From UBA7656 sp040755335 (GTDB lineage Bacteria; Acidobacteriota; Blastocatellia; UBA7656), in contig JBFMAU010000430.1 in NCBI GenBank assembly GCA_040755335.1, positions 1-6,691 on the forward strand: a stretch of DNA of 6,691 bases, given 5' to 3'. Positions 5,414 to 6,691 of this stretch are shown piece after piece. Every line of letters starts with the position of its first letter. Positions within the stretch are counted from its first letter, which is position 1. The position numbers and the translations under genes were made by a program. The notes under the pieces were generated by a model. The model was not told the DNA's origin, did not search any database, and saw only the letters and a program-made list of their open reading frames with translations.

Positions 5414-5887
5414 CTAATCGGGCAGGCTTTTGAGCCTTCTGTATTCGGCTTCGGCCCACTCGATGAGCCTGCGTTTATCCGTCTCCGACAGCTTGGCGTC
5501 GGAATGCAGAAAGGTGTAGGAGGAAAGCGGCATAGCTCCTTTTTTGACTTCTTTGGCTATTTCTTCGAAGAGGTCTTCGGCGTCGTCTGTGTCATACTGC
5601 GCCCAGTCTGAAAAGTTCAAATGACGGCGGCCATCGCTTACGTGATCGGCGAGGAGCCAGGAAGCGGGCGCGATGTTGCTGTACCACGGCCATCGGGTTT
5701 CATGAGAATGACAGTCATAGCAGGAGCGTTTCAAAATAGAATGGATGTCGGATGGAACCTGCATTTTCGATTGCAGAGTCCGCGCCCCATCGACAGGCGG
5801 ATTGGTTCTCGCGGGCCGCACTGCCTGAATGAGGACTAAAACCGCCGCAAGAGAGATAAGCGTCCATTTCAAAATTTTTTTGACCAT
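5414..5887 (-). CDS. Membrane-anchored Haem_bd-family protein (CxxCH)
   Basis: The product is 157 residues. One N-terminal hydrophobic helix (about 5-23, after MVKK) would act as an uncleaved anchor, leaving the rest in the periplasm. The haem attachment motif is CYDCH at 56-60, followed by SHETRWPWYSNIAPASWLL, a signature stretch of the Haem_bd family. GAMPL (117-121, M119 a possible distal ligand) and a closing LSETDKRRLIEWAEAEY helix complete the domain. Family members are taken to bind one c-type haem; the redox partner is not known. An in-frame TTG exists at 5920, but ATG 5887 has GGAGG five bases ahead and begins the membrane helix. The start overlaps the end of the NHL gene by 19 bp, which suggests coupled translation. 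Confidence 0.88.
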   Translation of the reverse strand: MVKKILKWTLISLAAVLVLIQAVRPARTNPPVDGARTLQSKMQVPSDIHSILKRSCYDCHSHETRWPWYSNIAPASWLLADHVSDGRRHLNFSDWAQYDTDDAEDLFEEIAKEVKKGAMPLSSYTFLHSDAKLSETDKRRLIEWAEAEYRRLKSLPD

Positions 5888-6691
5888 TTCATCCTCCGTC
5901 TCCGTTTTCTTCTGATCCAAAGTGAGAGCGCGACCAGCGCGGCAGCGCCGACTGCGGTTCCTATTATATTCGTCTCAGTCCATTCCCAGACAGTGACAAG
6001 CGTCACTACTGTCCCATCCGCCGAAAGTTTTCTGACGCGGGCATAAGGCCCGACGAACGCCATTATCACACCGGGGAAAGATTCAGGGTAGTACTCAAGA
6101 ATATAAACATCATCTCCGTGCGCGACGACGCCTGAAGGCGACCAGAACGACCCGCATTCAATCGAAGTCGTCACCGCGCCATCCGGGGCGATACGGCGGA
6201 CTGCGCGATGATCATAATCGGCCACATAGACATTCCCTTTGGAGTCAACCGTCAAACCGAGGATTCTCGGCTCCGCGCTGCGTTCGACTTCATTGAGCGG
6301 GTTTGAGCCGATTGTCGTCACCGTTCCGTCCATCATGATCCGACGCACCGAAGAGGCATCCGTCACGTACAACGAGCCGTCAGGCCCCCACGCCATGCCG
6401 ATGATGTAGCGAAACTGCGCTTCGTTGCCCCGTCCGTCCGCGTGTCCGCGCTCGCCTCCGGCAAGAACTGTGATGAGGCCATCGGGCGCGCGTCGAATCA
6501 GTTCGGTTCGTTGACTTTCGGAAGCGCCTCCGCGCACTGAATAAATATTTCCCTCGCGATCCATCAGGACGCCCGATCCAGCGACGAGATGGCTCGACTG
6601 CGGAACGATGTCGAGGAGATGACCATCGGGCGCGAGCCTCCAGACGCTCGAAACCCATCGCCCGCCTGACGGATCATAATAAACATGCTCG
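5869..6691 (-). CDS. NHL-repeat beta-propeller protein with C-terminal membrane anchor, N-terminus cut by window edge
   Basis: The frame is open from the window edge to TGA at 5869-5871 (273 visible residues). It clearly continues upstream, because propeller-like sequence (SSVWRLAPDGHLLDIVP) precedes the first internal Met at 6564. Repeats follow the NHL pattern: GVLMDREGNIYSV, GGERGHADGRGNEAQF, GMAWGPDGSLYVTD, GLTVDSKGNVYVADYDHRAV and RRIAPDGAVTT. NHL propellers are binding platforms and some are lyases; no catalytic residues can be assigned here. Near the end, NIIGTAVGAAALVALSLWI is a membrane helix followed by RRKRRRR and a short tail, so the propeller is probably held on the outer face of the inner membrane. 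It is the upstream partner of the Haem_bd gene, with a 19-bp overlap. Confidence 0.85.
   Translation of the reverse strand, partial: EHVYYDPSGGRWVSSVWRLAPDGHLLDIVPQSSHLVAGSGVLMDREGNIYSVRGGASESQRTELIRRAPDGLITVLAGGERGHADGRGNEAQFRYIIGMAWGPDGSLYVTDASSVRRIMMDGTVTTIGSNPLNEVERSAEPRILGLTVDSKGNVYVADYDHRAVRRIAPDGAVTTSIECGSFWSPSGVVAHGDDVYILEYYPESFPGVIMAFVGPYARVRKLSADGTVVTLVTVWEWTETNIIGTAVGAAALVALSLWIRRKRRRRMKWSKKF

Noticed and set aside
5888..5920. TTG start for the Haem_bd protein
   Set aside because: ATG 5887 has GGAGG five bases ahead and opens directly into the membrane helix.

Overview
The window reads as a stretch of Gram-negative-type bacterial chromosome. Acidobacteriota, perhaps Blastocatellia, is my best guess. 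It rests on familiarity with BlaI/M56/HEAT-repeat gene sets, NHL-repeat proteins and Haem_bd proteins in that group, plus the fairly high GC of most genes; no marker gene is present to prove it. All six genes lie on the minus strand, so the locus is transcribed from high to low coordinates.

Upstream block (6691 to 5414): the C-terminal part of an NHL-type beta-propeller protein with a C-terminal membrane anchor overlaps by 19 bp a small N-terminally anchored Haem_bd (CxxCH) protein. The two are probably translationally coupled. Regulatory block (5413 to 5283): a 131-bp gap holds two copies of the dyad TGCTA-N6-TAGCA, a TTGACA / TAAAAA promoter-like pair whose -10 lies in one dyad, a larger terminator-like hairpin wrapped around that same dyad, and a GC-rich hairpin just before the ribosome binding site.

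Middle block (5282 to 2717): a BlaI/MecI-type winged-helix repressor, then after 7 bp a BlaR1-like M56 membrane metalloprotease. This receptor lacks the usual penicillin-binding sensor domain and carries instead a periplasmic array of seven 31-residue HEAT repeats. After a 212-bp gap comes a secreted HEAT-repeat protein (2504 to 1323). Its own seven-unit array has exactly the same length as the receptor's array and matches its first and last units, with an acidic, proline-rich tail. After a 227-bp gap comes a secreted class C beta-lactamase-like serine hydrolase (1095 to 1, C-terminus outside the window), visibly lower in GC than the rest.

Inferred logic: the BlaI homologue represses its own operon through the twin dyads. 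The M56 receptor, when its HEAT ectodomain senses something at the cell envelope, would inactivate BlaI. The free HEAT protein looks like a detached copy of the sensor, so it may be a ligand, co-receptor or decoy. The serine hydrolase recalls the blaI-blaR1-blaZ layout and may be an output. No copy of the dyad was seen before the HEAT gene or the hydrolase gene, so their membership of the regulon is conjecture. No RNA genes, mobile elements or CRISPR arrays were seen, and no gene-free gap exceeds 300 bases.
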